From: Karstenula rhodostoma CBS 690.94
Taxonomy: Eukaryota > Ascomycota > Dothideomycetes > Pleosporales > Didymosphaeriaceae
Length of the DNA stretch: 64,000 nt
Direction of reading: 5' to 3'
NCBI GenBank assembly: GCA_010093485.1
Contig: MU001501.1
Location: forward strand, 451,052-515,051
Shown piece after piece: positions 1 through 13,280 of this stretch; the first letter of the stretch is position 1, and each line of letters opens with the position of its first letter. The translations under genes were made by a program, and so were the position numbers. The notes beneath the pieces were generated by a model. The model saw only the letters and a program-made list of their open reading frames with translations, did no database searches and was not told the DNA's origin.

Positions 1-601
1 CCTTCCCTTCATCTCGAGTCTGTTCATCCCGTAGGAACCCCCTCATCGTTCCACAGCAGGAGGATGAAGAAGCTTCTTTGCAGAACCGTGTTTCCTTTTT
101 CGGTGCAGTGTTTCTGCGTCTGCGTTTGCCTCGGCCCAAAATGGTGGTTTTGTTTCCACTGTGCCGCAATAAATAAGACCCAAAACAGAATCTGAACTAG
201 TACAAATGGTATAAGCACGAGGTAAAAATAAATTTGCACAAGCGCAAAGTCGCTGTGATGAAAGTCGCTGCAAATAACAGACTCCGGTCTCCTATGCATG
301 CATCGTGGTCTTCGTGGTCGCCAAACTCTGCCTGGGCGTCGCAGCATCTCAGGCAAAGCTGATGGTGTACAGACGTGAGGTGGGTGAGGTAAGAGCGCAG
401 TGCGCCGCTGACGCTTGCTGAAGGGGAGGGCCATAATAGGGTGGCCTCGGTCTCACACAGGCCGTTTGTGAAGCCTTTTCGTCCATAACGCCCGTATAAA
501 CCACCCCATCGAGCAGTCATGCTCACGATGCATCGATGCGTCTTTGATTGATCATATCAGGCTCGCGGTCAGCCCGAGCCAGTCATGCTCAGCCAAACCG
601 C
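1..601. other. Intergenic, 3' flank of CON7-like gene
   Basis: No supportable gene is seen. Several short ORFs overlap on both strands but none has recognisable protein features or splice structure. The part nearest 600 should hold the 3' untranslated region of the minus-strand CON7-like gene. Confidence 0.5.
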
Positions 602-2090
602 TTACCGATTCGAATCTGACGTCCGCCGTGCCTTGCATTTTTCATGGGCCATGTGGCCGTTTCTAGCAGTTGTGCGCGTGAACTCGGCACCGCAGCGCGG
701 ACAGTAACTCTTTGCAGCTGTGCCAGACTTCTCACGCTGGTGTCGGAGAAGGTTGCTAAAAGTGGAGAACTGACGCCCATTACAACCGTGCTCCCAACAC
801 TGGGGCTTTGGTCGCGAGTTTAGGATTCGTGGCATGGGTCCGTTGGTTTGGTTCTGGCCGGGGGTGGACCCAGGAATGGCCCCAGCGCCGTGCGGTGCTA
901 GGTGAGGCGAGTGCTCGTAAGAGGGGTAAGATGCTGGTGAATTGGTAGATGGGTATAATGTGGTTGGAAGAGGTGTGTATTCGTTCATGCTGTAACTGCT
1001 TGGTGGGTACAGCGGGGGCCTGTCTTGTTGTTAGTAACCACCTCATCTTGCGCGAAAGTAGCGGCGTACGGTGGGTAACTTTGTGTGTTGCTGCCTAACG
1101 ATGCAGCTGGGAGAGATGAATGTACCGCAGGGTACGAGTACGTTTGAGGGGCTGAGCTGAGCATCGGTGATGGCTCAGAGTTGGGTGCGTAGTTCATGGG
1201 CGTCGGACTTGTGCGTGTGGGCCCCATCGATTGTTGGTAGGGACTTCGTGGCAGTGATGGTTGGTAAGGCGGCATTACTGAAGACTCGGTGGATCTTCTC
1301 GGCTGAGGTTGTCCATGCATGCTGGGGCTGGCGGTGTAAGTCGGGGCGTAGGAGGCTGATGTAGATGATTTAGTATCGGTGTAAGACTGGCTCATCGGCG
1401 GGTAGCCTATTCTGGTCAATCTTCCGTCTCTCGCACGGTGGGGTCCACAGCTTACTCGGCGATTCCATGTTTGGAGGAGACCCATAGTGGTGCTCCATAC
1501 CGTACGGTGCAGGCGCCATCATGAACCCCAGAGTGCTAGGACTGTGAGCTTGAGGTCGGCTTTGGCGAAACGAAGACATACCTCATATCTTGTAATTCAA
1601 GTGAAGGATCGTGGGGTGATTCCGAATAGTCGAACTCGGTCGCCGTATGACTTCCTGACAACGATGGCAGTGGTGAGGGAAGAAGGTCGGCAGGTGAACT
1701 GGGTTGGACTTGGTAACTGTCAGGCTCGCCTATGTGGGCGGAGACTAGCGCAGTGGATGCGTCGCGAGGCGAGTGGTAGGTTGCGATGTCAAGAGCCTCC
1801 TGGAGAAGCAAGTTTGAATGCGCTGGGTTGGTAGGGTGAGAAGTGCTGCTACGTTGCAAGGTGTTGTCGAGATTGGCGTTCCAGGTGTTGAGGTACGCCT
1901 CTTGGACAGGGTAGCTGGTTGATGTGCGGCGGTTCGACGGTAGGGTTGCGGCACGGCGAGAGCGAAGACCCCGCAGCTGCGGTAGCTCGGGAGGCTGGAC
2001 AGAGAGATGCTGGTCGGCACGGTTTCTAAGGCGTCGTGAGATTGTGGTCGTCTTTGGCTGTGGTTGTTGTGTGGGAGACCGTGGGGTCAT
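602..2090 (-). CDS. CON7: CON7-like C2H2 zinc-finger transcription factor
   Basis: Predicted nuclear regulator of 449 aa from four exons (2090-1582, 1541-1456, 1406-1070, 1019-602). All three introns are 40-50 nt with GT-AG ends, and the last carries an ACTAAC branch site. The N-terminal two thirds is low-complexity and rich in Ser, Pro, Tyr and Gln. The C-terminal exon holds the diagnostic zinc-finger block: [20 protein letters not shown], then a second Cys pair in CPRCGAEF and a terminal [12 protein letters not shown]. This block matches the family of Magnaporthe Con7p, a regulator needed for conidium shape and infection structures; that role is known for the family, not shown here. The first ATG lies about 100 nt downstream of a TTTATAAA box. 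Identification rests on the finger block recalled from the family; the low-complexity N-terminus gives no further support. Confidence 0.78.
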
Positions 2091-2186
2091 GTTCGACAGG
2101 ATGGAGGCGTCATGTGTTTAAAGGATGAGTGGTGTGGGGTAAACATACATTTGTGTTCCTGCATTGGCTCGTGTCTATGTAGGAGG

Positions 2187-2194
2187 TTTATAAA
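2187..2194 (-). promoter_or_regulatory. TATA box of CON7-like gene
   Basis: The palindromic octamer TTTATAAA lies 97 nt upstream of the CON7-like ATG. This is a normal distance for a fungal TATA box followed by a short leader. Because it is symmetric, its strand is assigned from the gene it precedes. Confidence 0.4.
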
Positions 2195-5100
2195 GCAGCC
2201 CTATGAACAGAAGCTGGCAAGGCAGACTCGCGAGCTTGGTCTTGATCTCTTGAGGTGGCCTGCGCCATGCCCGGGGTTGCTGGCAGGTATATACTGGTAT
2301 AGGGCCCTGAGGCCCAGTAACATTACATGTGCGAAGCCAACAGCCCCATTCCCGGCAAAGCGGCTGGCACTGGTTGGTGCCTCGACGGATTGTCATCCCA
2401 GGCGGCCGCACGGCCAAGCTCCCGACCGTTTAGTGTCAGAGCGCTCCAGTGCCCAGCCCTTGCCGCAGCGGGGGCCCTGGACAAGGACAGTGGACACTGG
2501 GAAGCGGGTACAGTTCGTCCCAGGATGCGGTGATGAGAGGGGCGTCGCTCTGTTGCTGGCAGCGGGAGGCATGGATTTGGGCGGTGCCCATTCGTGCCGA
2601 TGCGGCGCACGAGGACGGCGACTTCACCGGCATGGGAAAGTACATGTAAGCGTGGGCGTGTGTGTGCTGTCCTCTGCCAGTCACTCGGCTTGGCCGCGTA
2701 CGGCTAGCAGCGCGTGCCGCTGTCGAGCGTCTCCCGCTCAGTGCAGCGCAGTGCTGTGCTGTTGGTGGCGAACATGGGGCGTCGCAGCAGGCGAACGATG
2801 CTGGCACCATGTCGAGCAGCGGGCCAGGGCCAGGGCCCGCACGAGCAGCTAAACTCAACTGCGGAAATAGTAAAAGAGATGAGGTCGCGCGAATGGGTCG
2901 TGGCGCGTGCGTGCGCTTGCTTCATCTCAGACTCCAAGCCTCCCCGGGAGACGCTCGCCAGCAGTCCAGCATGCCGCGGGCGCCGTCCAAGCCTCGCCGT
3001 CGCGCGCTCTGTCCTGGTCGACAAGCCGGCGTGCAGACTCCAGAGAGGTGGTGGGCGTTCGCTGGCCATGGTCGTGTGCCTCGCGGAGAGCCGTTGGAAA
3101 GGCGTCCTCCTCCCGCCGGCTGGATGCTGGAATGGCGGCTTCGATGCAGCTTCCAGAAGCACCCAGGCGGTGACCCTGCGGTATGCGGGTGCCACGCGCT
3201 GCTGCAATGGGGCCTGTCATACGAGATGGCTTGAGGATGGCTGAGGTGAGGCCTGAGCAGTGAGCGCCGAGCAGCGCTAGACTTCTCGCCCCGGTCGCGA
3301 TGCCATGTCGAGTCCGAGCCGGTGTTAGGCCGTGGGGGCGGTCCAAGGACAATGCAGGTCGACAGTGGGCAGTGGGCAGTGGAATGGAGTCTGGACATGC
3401 GACATGCCTGCAGGCGACGCTGTGGACCTTTTCCAGCACAGTGGCCCGTGGGCGCTGCATCCGCTTTGTTCAGCCTGCGCGCCTCGCGCCTGGTGGCTGG
3501 AACCGCACGTGACCCGCGCTTAAACAAGGTCGTCCCGTTGCGCGATGCTGGCTGTCGTTATCCGGCCGTCGCCTGCGTTGCCGTGTGGTAGATTGCAATC
3601 TGCGTCGCCAGGCGGTGCGGCGACGTCCAAAGCCGCAGAGGGTGTTTCATCTTGGAACATCGCTGCGGCTGACGTGATGCAGCCTTCCATTGGCTCACAC
3701 CTCTCCGCTTTTCGGCCGACTGCAGCACTCTCCGACGCACGTGTTCACTTCTTGTTTCGTCTCGACATTCACCCTGCCCACAAGCCTGCCCTTCCGCATC
3801 ATCGATCCCACCGCCCGACTACGCAACTACGGGACCAGTGCCGGCCTGCTCAAGACCTAGTGGCCAGTAGGTCCTGCCGTTGACCGCTCATGTGCACTCT
3901 TTATTATCCGGTCTTCAAACGCTACCAACAATCGCCCCATAAGACACAGATCACGCACTGGAGATTGGGTTGCCGCCGAGAATAGCAACACTGTGCTGGG
4001 CGCTAGCATGTGAGGATAACCAAGATATGATCGAGCTTCCTCCCACGATCCCAGCCTCATCGACCAGAGTACTTCCCCATGATGGGCGGCGGGGGTTGCG
4101 TGATCCTTGATCCATCTCGGTGTTACTATTGAAACCGTACTGTACCGTGGCCTGATGCTGGTCTTGTCAAAGCCTCGACTGGGTCGAGGCGCAGTCACTG
4201 ACGGCTTGCTTAGGTGACGACTTGCTTAGGAGATAGGTCGCGACACGCGCGGAATCGATGCACTGCGCGCCCCGCCCGTATCCATCCAGCCAATGCCATG
4301 GATGCTTCGTTTGTTTCCTACACCCACTTGTTGACCCCAGAACCGTGTCCGCTGGGGCCACTTGCTACTGGCTGCGGGGGGCCTAAACTGCGACCGTTAG
4401 GCTAGGACCATTGCAAGAGGCCAGAAGAAATAGGCGCTTGGCTCTATTACGGTAGAAGCAAGCGAGATTATTCTTTGCTATCACATCTCCAGAAGGTATG
4501 GTCTCCTAATCGCAATACCAGCCCAACTTGGAAGATCTACGGTGGTAATCACGTGGCGACTTGAGGTCTCAAGCATCTTGTCCAGTACGCTGTTGCACTC
4601 ATGAAGTCTGCCAAGAGTGAGCATGGGGAATCCTTCTCCCTCTCAAAATGTTGAAACACGGGGTTACTTGCGTGAAGAGAGCAGCAGCGTCTTCTGCGCG
4701 CTCCTTACATCAGTTGCATACTTCTCCACTCAAACTGTGGCCCATACCATGCGTTACAATAGCCCGTATGGGCAAAATTACAAAACCATACAACGGTAAT
4801 TGCACCCCGATGGTGCCACGATTCACGAACCACTACCCAATGCACCACCATGGAGCGGGCAGTCTTGAACCCGCCCACGTACATGGGAGCAGACCACGTG
4901 GCGAGCCTCAACGACTCCGTCGGGACGTCACCTACATGCTGCTCATTTAACCAGCGCTTAACAACTGGCCATGTAGTACGCTCGGGCACTCGGCCATGCT
5001 CTGTGCATGCGGCCCTCTCTCGAACCCGTCCCGGCCCTTTGGAGCCCCCATCTAGTACACGGGAAACCCCTCTAACGCTAGCATAGCCTCCATTTCTAGT

Positions 5101-6871
5101 TGCTGTGCATGCTGGAAACCAAAGGATTCCGACCCAGCCCGCGCCGGGCGCTGACCATCAGAGGGCCGAGCCTCCTAGCCGCCTCCAAGACGGCTAGCCA
5201 CCGCACTGCCGTGATATGGTTTGAAGACGAGTCGCGGTTCAAATTATACCCATGGGGAAGGACTAGCAGAGCGACGTGAGATTTCAGAAACGCCACATGC
5301 AGTCCTGCCCGGGGCCAGGCCGGCTGGGTCTTTCCTTGGCTCTGCCGCGCACGATACAGCAGACAGGCATGTCGTTGGAGCATCGAACGACTATCACTCC
5401 CCCAACACACTTCCTCGGACATTTCTCAATGCCTCATGACTTCGACGGAGTTGATGCACAGAGACGGGTGAATGGCCATGACTCGTTAACGTACGATGTG
5501 AAATGCGAACAATACTCGACTAACCTCGACTAATTTCGCGCTTGACAGAGCACCGCTCTTTACTGGGCTATCATATCATCTCGGCTGGACGTGCCAATGT
5601 TGGCACAGTGCAGTCTGAGTATAGTTTGAGTGCAATTTGAGTGCATTTGACCATGGAAAACTGAAATGAATCGTCCAGCGCGGCTGCGGTCGTAAAACAG
5701 CATCTGATCGGAGATTCAACAGTCCTCCAAAGACCGAACCTCACTGTCGATATTCTTCTGAATGCCGTTCACAAAGTCTCGGTATGGTTTGGAATCCCCA
5801 GCCAAGTCTCCGCATGCTTGTTTCCGCGCATCTACACCTCGTTCTAGGGACATCGGCACGCGGTTCCACCGAGACTACCCCTAAGCAAGACTACACAACA
5901 GTAGCCATGCGAGGCTGCATGACGTTACGCGCGTTCGGTCGCAGGTAGTCTCGCGGCTCCCCTTGCGGTATCACAAATGCCAGCAACCTGCCTTCCCAAT
6001 CCAGTAACGCATCCTCTATCCCACTGTCGTTCACTTTCAGCCTATTCATATGCCCCCAATGAACGCGTAATCTCCACGCTCACATCGGACCTAAGAGACA
6101 AGTAAAACGGCAACATCCGTTCATGCAAACCCCCAAAATAGCCGTCTACCTAGCAAACTCTCCGCCTGGGAGAAGAAGAAGGAAAATGTCCGCCTAAGCG
6201 GAATTCCACTTCGCACTGTATCCACCCATGCAATGTTCAAGCTATGTATGTACACACGGGAGGGTTTATCGGATTCGCACCGCCACCAAGCACGCGCCCC
6301 GCTGAAACACACCCACGGGCAACGGCAACGGCCCATCCATCGGTCATCACGGCCTCACTCTTCAACGCCTTGGCTATCCGCAGGCGCTGAAACGTCAAAG
6401 AGCCAGCCAGCCACGCACCTGGTGGCGCGCGCTCCAACACCACGCGGCCCAAGCGAACTCCCGCTTGGAACTTCCACTCCGCGCTGCCAGATCCCAGCTG
6501 AGCTGTACTTTACCGCGCGAGGGAACCCATCACCGCGCGCGGCGAGGTGGCGGAGCGGTCGGGCGACTTGGCACGCTCGAGGGACACACACACTCCCCGC
6601 TCGTTCTCGGTTCACCAGCCGGGACGTGGTCGGAGGATAGTACTCTGTGAGGACGGACGAGTCGGGGCGATGTGGTTGGTAGGGGAGCGCGAGGTGCTAG
6701 ATAGATATGATGGCAGGCTGTCACAGAGAGAGATGGACAGGCGAGCGCGAGTCTAGAGGGCAGAACACCACGCACGCATGCACGCACAGCAAGTAGGAGA
6801 TGGGAACGGGTTGGGGAGTGCATTTGGACTAGTGTACGCTAGAGTGAAGGGCTAGGACGGACGTATCGGTG
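2195..6871. other. Long gene-free region upstream of CON7-like gene
   Basis: About 4.7 kb without a supportable gene. Positions 2200-3900 are GC-rich and give many overlapping ORFs in all frames, the usual result of high GC; none shows domains, signal peptides or conserved blocks. From 4000 to 6800 there is mixed sequence with no recognisable transposon, tRNA or rRNA. A minor repeat is visible near 5614-5650, with TTTGAGTGCA appearing twice. The right end should hold the 3' UTR of the cystathionine gamma-synthase gene. Confidence 0.5.
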
Positions 6872-9046
6872 CTAAGCAGTCGTCTCTGTGTCTGTGTCTG
6901 TGATGGCTTCGAGAGCCCGCTGGAACGTGCCGACCAACTTGCCCGTTTCCTCCAGCCCGACGCTGAATCGGACGAGATCCGCTTCCACGCCCCACGATGC
7001 TGCCTGATTACGTGCGTTAGAATCTTTCTTGGGAGCGGAATGGTAACACGTAGAATGTACTTACCCACTCTAGCTCGTGGTAGTGCGCTAGAATCACGTA
7101 CGGGGAGCTGTTGTGGCGTTAGCATACGCGCGAAGGCGGCGAGGTGGTGGATGTCTGGCTGTACCTGAGCGTGAAGTTGGTCCCGAGACTGGGTCCTTTG
7201 ACGGTATCCAGACTGTCGAAGAACTTGGTTGTGTCCTGCTTGGTGTGGAATGTGGCAGAGAGAAGTCCGCCGTAGCCGCCGTTTGGATTTCGGCACTTGT
7301 CGTAGTTTGGCCGCGTGTCGCTGTACTTGGGGTAATACACCTTCTTCACTGCGGGGAAGTCAGCTAATGTGGATGTAGCTGGTTGAACTTCGACGGTCCC
7401 TACCTTTTGGGTGCGCGTTCAATACCTCAGCTATGGCTTCGGCATTGCTGTTGATGCGCTCGATACGTGACACGAAATCCCGGCTGTTGCGCTCGAGGAA
7501 GATGCTGTCTTCTGCCCAGTGGTTGTCTTCGTAGTCTTCGTCCCAGGCACGCTTAAGGATCTTATAGTTCTTCGATTTCGGATTTAGAACGAGACTGGTT
7601 CCACGTTAGAAGGGTGGTGGTCAACGGAAGGATGTACTTGCCCTCCTCCCATGACGTTGCTGTCGCCGCTGAACACCTTCGTCAAACTGCTAACAACTAT
7701 ATCCGCCAGAGGCAACACGTTGACGTTCAGGAAGTTTCCGATCGTTTCGTCTACCACGACGTAGAAGTCGTATTTGTCGGCGAGGTAGCGGATGCGCTCG
7801 AGGTCTGGGGAACGCAGTAAAGGATTTCCGGGAAACTCTGTGAACAGAGCCAAAAAGCGTTCACCATCTTCCAGTCGCTTCTCCAGGTCATCGAGCTCCT
7901 CTGTCGAACCGTGTCCACAAAAGTGGCACCCGGGGCCGAACTTTTCGACAATCTTCAGCGTGTCGATGTATGGGAACCTGGAGCGAGTTAGTTTGCTTCA
8001 GGAGGAAAGTGGCAGCTCATACCCGTAAACGATGCTCTTCAGCGGAGTCTTGGTCGTCACCATCTTTCTGTGGGCATTGAAGATGGAGCTCATGCCGCAC
8101 GGGTAAAGGTAAACATCGTCTTCGGAGAAACCAGGAACGTCGCGAATCCTGTCACCATCTTTTTCAACAGACAGAGCTTTATCCAGCCCCACGTCCGCGG
8201 TCAACGACCCAGCTATGCGTCGCCGTACGGCCAGTTTTGCGTTCTTGGTCTGTGAAATATCGAGGTTGCGTCCGAATCTCTGTTCCACGAATTGGGCAGA
8301 ATCAAGATTTTCGCTTCCATTCGAGCGGTCATCAGATCCGGTCAGGTCGATAGATGTCTTTTGTCTGTATCTCCGAGGTCCCTTGCACACCTTGGGCACC
8401 TCTTGGGTTTCCTTTGAGTCTACCAGGAGGCCTTCGTCGAACAAAATTTGGCAGTATTCGGCACGCCGGCTCGAGACACCGTCTCCCGAATGTTGCCAGA
8501 AGGTCTTCGCAATCTTGAAGTGAGATCCAGGGAAGAGCACCGCTGAGAATCTAGGCGAAATCACATAAAACTCCTCCGAGCGCGCTTTTTCCGATGTCGG
8601 TACCAGATCGATGATCCTAACTTGCTGAGCCTCCAACTCTGGCGCCTGACGCAGGAAAAAGTCTCGACATCGTCCTGCGATTGCAGAGGTGGGAAATAGC
8701 ATTGCTTGGTCATCCGGCTGCCCATACTTGGCAGCGACTTTGGCGGCAAGCGCCTGAATGATCTTGTGCACGAAGAATCTGAGTCCATTAGAGCCTTAAC
8801 CGGCAGTGTCAAGACGAGGTACGCCAAACCGTGGATATCCAGTTGACAACTTGCTCATGACCCATTCTTCTCCTTCTTCATATCCCACGTTCGCTTTCCA
8901 TGTCGGTAATGAAACGCTCACAGCCTGTGCTTATCGGTCAGAGGATGTTGACATGGGGTGGTGATTCAGTGACTCACGTGTGGCGTCTGGGGAGGCAAAG
9001 ATTCCCCGACTGCAACATCGTTCTCGGCGGGCGTGGAGTGGGGCAT
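6872..9046 (-). CDS. STR2: Cystathionine gamma-synthase
   Basis: PLP-dependent enzyme of the Cys/Met metabolism family that joins cysteine to an activated homoserine ester to give cystathionine, in the cysteine-to-methionine route. It is 601 aa from eight exons: 9046-8978, 8924-8830, 8778-8023, 7977-7642, 7594-7404, 7348-7165, 7107-7065, 7003-6872. The long N-terminal extension before the PLP fold is typical of the fungal Str2/met-7 type. Family landmarks are [20 protein letters not shown] near the N-terminus, [13 protein letters not shown] (the aspartate that contacts PLP), and [17 protein letters not shown] with the Schiff-base lysine. The C-terminus reads [15 protein letters not shown] then RFSVGLEE. 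The fourth intron starts with GC (GGGCAAGT), which is needed to hold frame between VMGG and LVLNP. The ATG at 9046 is the only one in frame with the conserved start of the family. Confidence 0.92.
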
Positions 9047-9317
9047 TTTGGGACAACCAGAGATTTAGCAATGTAGGTCAGAGGGTGACAATGGCTGTCA
9101 AATAGTGTTATCACCGTTCGCTGGCCGGCGATGAGACAATGTCACTTTGCTAGACCGAGCCACTAGTGTGGTTCTCCGACGTCGGGCGTCGGTAGTGCCT
9201 CCCCAAACTTTTTATTGCGCTATCGATAAGGGAAGGAACAAGCCACCCGCGGGCATGCGCCACAACATCCCTCCGAATTTTTTTGATTCCCGCGAAGCTG
9301 CGCAGAACAACTCCACC

Positions 9318-12300
9318 ATGGCACCCGCAGTGAAGCGCAGAAAATTGGAGCACGAGGAGGGGAATAGCGGGAGTGATGCTAGCTCCGCGGAAGACATTGC
9401 GAATGGCGCGTTCTCGAGCGACGATGACGAGCGCGACGCAAACGACGTCTCGATGGACGACCTGGAGGATGCCAACGATGACGCGACATCGACCGATGGC
9501 CCCGCAGAGGAGGACGACGATGAGGAAGAGGAAAACGAACAAGTAATTGAGGCAGCACCGAAACAGCAGAGAGACGCGGCGAAGCCCAAGGATGGCGAAA
9601 AACCGAAGTCGCATAAACACTCCGATGTGCAGCTTCAGGATGGAGTTTATACAGCGGAGACGTTCAAGTCGAATGTGTTCAAGTTGCAAGTGGACGAACT
9701 TCTTGACCAGGTCAAGCTCAAGTACGGCAAGAAAGAAGCTCCAGCGGAGAACGCCATGCGAACGCTGAAGAGTGTGATCGAGCAAATCCCGAGCCGGGAA
9801 CCACAACTGGTATGTTACCAACAGCTTTAAGAAGGTCTTTTCTAACAACGATGATAGCTCGCAGAGGCAGACAAGAGTCTCAAATTATCCAACGTGACGA
9901 TACCGTTCCCAAACCCGCATCCGCCGACCGATGCGAGATACAAGTTCCAGTACGAACGACCTGCGAGCATAAACGTTACCGGCAGCTATCCACTCAAGAC
10001 TGCTACACGAGCAGAAGAAGGCACTGTAATAGATCTCGTTGTGACGATGCCCAAGGTCATCTTCCAGGACAAGGACTATCTCAACTACCGATACTTCTAC
10101 AAGCGCGCATTCTACCTGGCATGTTTGGCAGCTGGCATAAAAAAGTCGAAGGAGCATAAGTTCAAGTTGTCGTTTGATCGCTTGAACGGGAACCAACTCC
10201 AGCCTATACTTGTGATTCAACCGAACGGCAGCGGTGACGGTGACGACTTCTCAAGTTCGAAATGCCGCATCAACATCCTTCTTGCAGCGCCTGAAGGTGT
10301 CTTCCTAGACGCGAAGCTGCTGCCCAAGGCCAACTGTATACGACCGAAAGGCGACGAAACTGAAACCGACCACAAGACTCTCACTCCGACCCCATTCTAT
10401 AACAGCAGTCTTCGGTCCGATGCAACCATCACTCCTTATCTCAAACTGCTACACTCGAGCACTGCGAACTGTGATGCATTCAAGGATGCATGCGTACTAG
10501 GCAGAGTCTGGCTGAAGCAGCGAGGATTCGGAAGTGCTCTTCGCAAAGGAGGTTTTGGCAACTTCGAATGGGCAGCTCTTATGGCTTTGCTGATGCAGCC
10601 AAATCCCGGAGCTGGCGCCCCACCTCTCTCCAGTGGCTACAGTAGCTATCAGCTCTTTAAAGCCACGCTTCAATTTCTAGCACGGCACGACCTATCCAAG
10701 AAAGCCTACTTGATACAGGCGCGCGACGTTACTTTCCCCAAAAGTGGACTCGCGCCTGTTTTCTTCGACGGCGCACGGGGTTTGAACATTCTGTTCAAGA
10801 TGACACCGTGGTCTTTTGCGCAGCTACGGTTGGAGGCAAAGATTACGGTTGATACCTTGGGAGATGCGTTGTTCGACCAGTTTGATTCCACCTTTATCCT
10901 ACGCACGGATTTGAAGAACTATCGCTATGACGCCACTCTAGAGTTGCCCTTGGGCGCACTTGGGCTGGATCCAGCTCAAGAAGACTATGAAGAGAAATTG
11001 GCAGGGACGTGCCAGAAGGTTCATAGTACTGTGGTTCGGGCACTCAGCGACCGAGTCACGGCGGTGAACCTGTCACTTCGCAACCACCAGACTTGGAAAA
11101 TCTCCTCGAGCAGACCCAACGATAATGTGCATGACCATCTTGTAATCAACATCGCGACCGACCCTGCCAATGCTAACCGAACAGTTGACCATGGACCATC
11201 TGCCGAGGACAAACAAGAGGCTGCGTCCTTCCGCAAATTCTGGGGCGATAAATCTGAGCTCAGACGCTTCCGAGACGGTAGCATCCTTGAAAGCGTGGTT
11301 TGGTCGACCAAAGATGCGTCTGCATCCGTCCTCGAGCAAATTGTTCTGTACATCCTTGCCAAACACATCGACATCCGCATTTCCGAAGACGCATCGTTCA
11401 CATATGATTCCTTCGCTCAGTTAATTTCGTCTGGTCGTCTGCAAGGACAGTCAGGCATCTCAGCATTCACACCGATTATGGCGGCTTTTACTCAAATGGA
11501 GAAGGATATTCGCGAGCTGGGAGAACTCCCACTTTCTGTCCGCCACATACGGGCCGCTGATGCCCAGTTACGGTACTCCTCTGTTGATGTTCAACAAATT
11601 TCACCAGCATCTATTGTACTGCAGTTCGAAGCATCTGCAAGATGGCCCGACGACCTTTGCGCCATTCAAAGGACGAAGATCGCATTTCTTCTGAAACTTT
11701 CCGAGTTGTTGTCCACCAGCCACAAGAACTACAAGACTGAAGTGGGGCTGGAGAACCCATCACAGCCCTCACAAAACCAGGCATTCCTTGACATTACTCT
11801 CAGATCCGGAAAACCCGGCGTGCCAGACTTCGCATTCCGTCTCCGTATCCATCATGACCGCGAGGCTACATTGCTGGAACGACAGCTGAAGGATAAAACG
11901 CTAGATGCACAATCGCGTGAATCCGCTGCCGTGGCGCTGGCACTCCACAACCGGGACTTCATTCGTGTCTTGTCCCACACGCAAACTGTACAGAATCTGT
12001 GCACACGCCACACGGCGCTTTCTCCCGCTATACGACTGACAAAACGTTGGTTCGACTCGCACCTTCTGTCACCGCACATTGCACCTGAACTCATTGAGCT
12101 TTTGGTGGTTCGGACGTTTTTGCAACCCCATCCCTGGCCCGTACCTTCATGCGCCACCACGGGCTTTCTACGTACGCTCGCTTGGATCAGCCGCTGGGAC
12201 TGGCGTCATACCCCCTTGATCGTCAACTTCTCATCCACCGCTTCAGAAGCTCCCGTCGATTCAGGTACGGCAGGTAGCGGTCGCATGAAGGCAGAAGATA

Positions 12301-12998
12301 TTGAGAAGATCCAAACGCGTTTCGAGGCGTGGCGACGCATCGACCCAGCCATGAACCGCGTAGTTCTCTTTGCGGCCACCAACCAGGACACGGATGGAAA
12401 TACGTGGACGGACAGAGGTCGACCTGAGAAGGTGGTTGCTACGCGGATGACGGCGTTGGCCAAGGCAGCTACGGCTGCCATTCGAGCTTCCGAAGCCACA
12501 TCTGCCATTGATGATAAGCCTGGGTCAGCGCAGGTTACAGCAGAGTCTTTCTTTGTTCCCCAGCTTCAAGACTTCGACTTCGTCATTCACATCGCCTCGA
12601 AGTATTCTCAAGCCCGCAGGAAAAAGCGATCCGACGAGCCGAAGTTCAAAAACATCGAGATGCAGCAGGCGACTTCTCAAAGCAAGCCGGCGCCACTTGC
12701 ACGGTTGTTCGCTGAGGACCTCCAGAGCATCTATGGGGATGCCATTTTGTGGTTCTGGGACAACGAAAGTATGTTGAGCATAGCAGGACTATGGAACCCG
12801 GCTGTAACTGCTCAACGCACGTTCAAAGTCAAACCCGGGTGGAACAGTGTTCCTATAGCAAGCAGAGTGGGAGAGAAGAAGGAGGCGAAGGAAAAAGAGG
12901 GCAAGAGTGTAGATATTCTGACGAACAAGGAGGCTGTGTATAATGAGATGAAGAGGCTGGGAGGGGAATTGGTCAGTAAGATTGAGGTCAATAGGTGA
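9318..12998 (+). CDS. UTP22: Utp22/Nrap, U3 snoRNP (SSU processome) protein
   Basis: Nucleolar protein of 1210 aa that works in 18S rRNA processing as part of the small-subunit processome, in yeast within the UtpC module with Rrp7. Two exons, 9318-9809 and 9858-12998, joined by a 48-nt intron with GTATGT donor and CTAAC branch site. Residues 1-110 are strongly acidic with runs of Asp and Glu after a basic KRRK stretch, as in other Utp22 proteins. The rest follows the Nrap fold: the segment around LLHSSTANCDAFKDACVLGR and VWLKQRGFGS is the nucleotidyltransferase-like region, followed by the helical WAALMALLMQP part and a tail with DAILWFWD. The ATG sits in a strong context (CCACCATGG). An upstream in-frame ATG at 9147 would add 57 residues of no family likeness and is less likely. 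Confidence 0.93.
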
Positions 12999-13280
12999 GA
13001 GGTTTGCGGCCGAGGCATGGAGTAGGGTGAAATATGGATAATGTCTGCAATCTCGGCGATTGAAGACCGATGCAAAAGCTTTTCGTAAGCCCCTTGGATA
13101 CCCACAAATAGTTTCGAGTATTCGGTCGTCTTCTGCAACACCTTGGCGTATGTGTTGACATGCTCACCCGTGGTGAACGAGGGCTCGGTACTATACAATT
13201 CGAAACTGATTTTGAAATTTCATATAACAGTACCGTATATGCACGCGTCCTGCGACTTGCCAGAAAGACCGCTACACTAT

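Noticed and set aside
2064..2852. 262-aa plus-strand ORF upstream of CON7-like gene
   Set aside because: Lies in GC-rich DNA where all frames are open; rich in Cys, Arg and Ala as expected for a false ORF, and it covers the CON7 promoter.
6541..6625. tRNA-like stretch with GGTGGCGGAGCGGTC resembling an A box
   Set aside because: No B box of GGTTCGAATCC type follows at the right distance and the ends do not pair as an acceptor stem.
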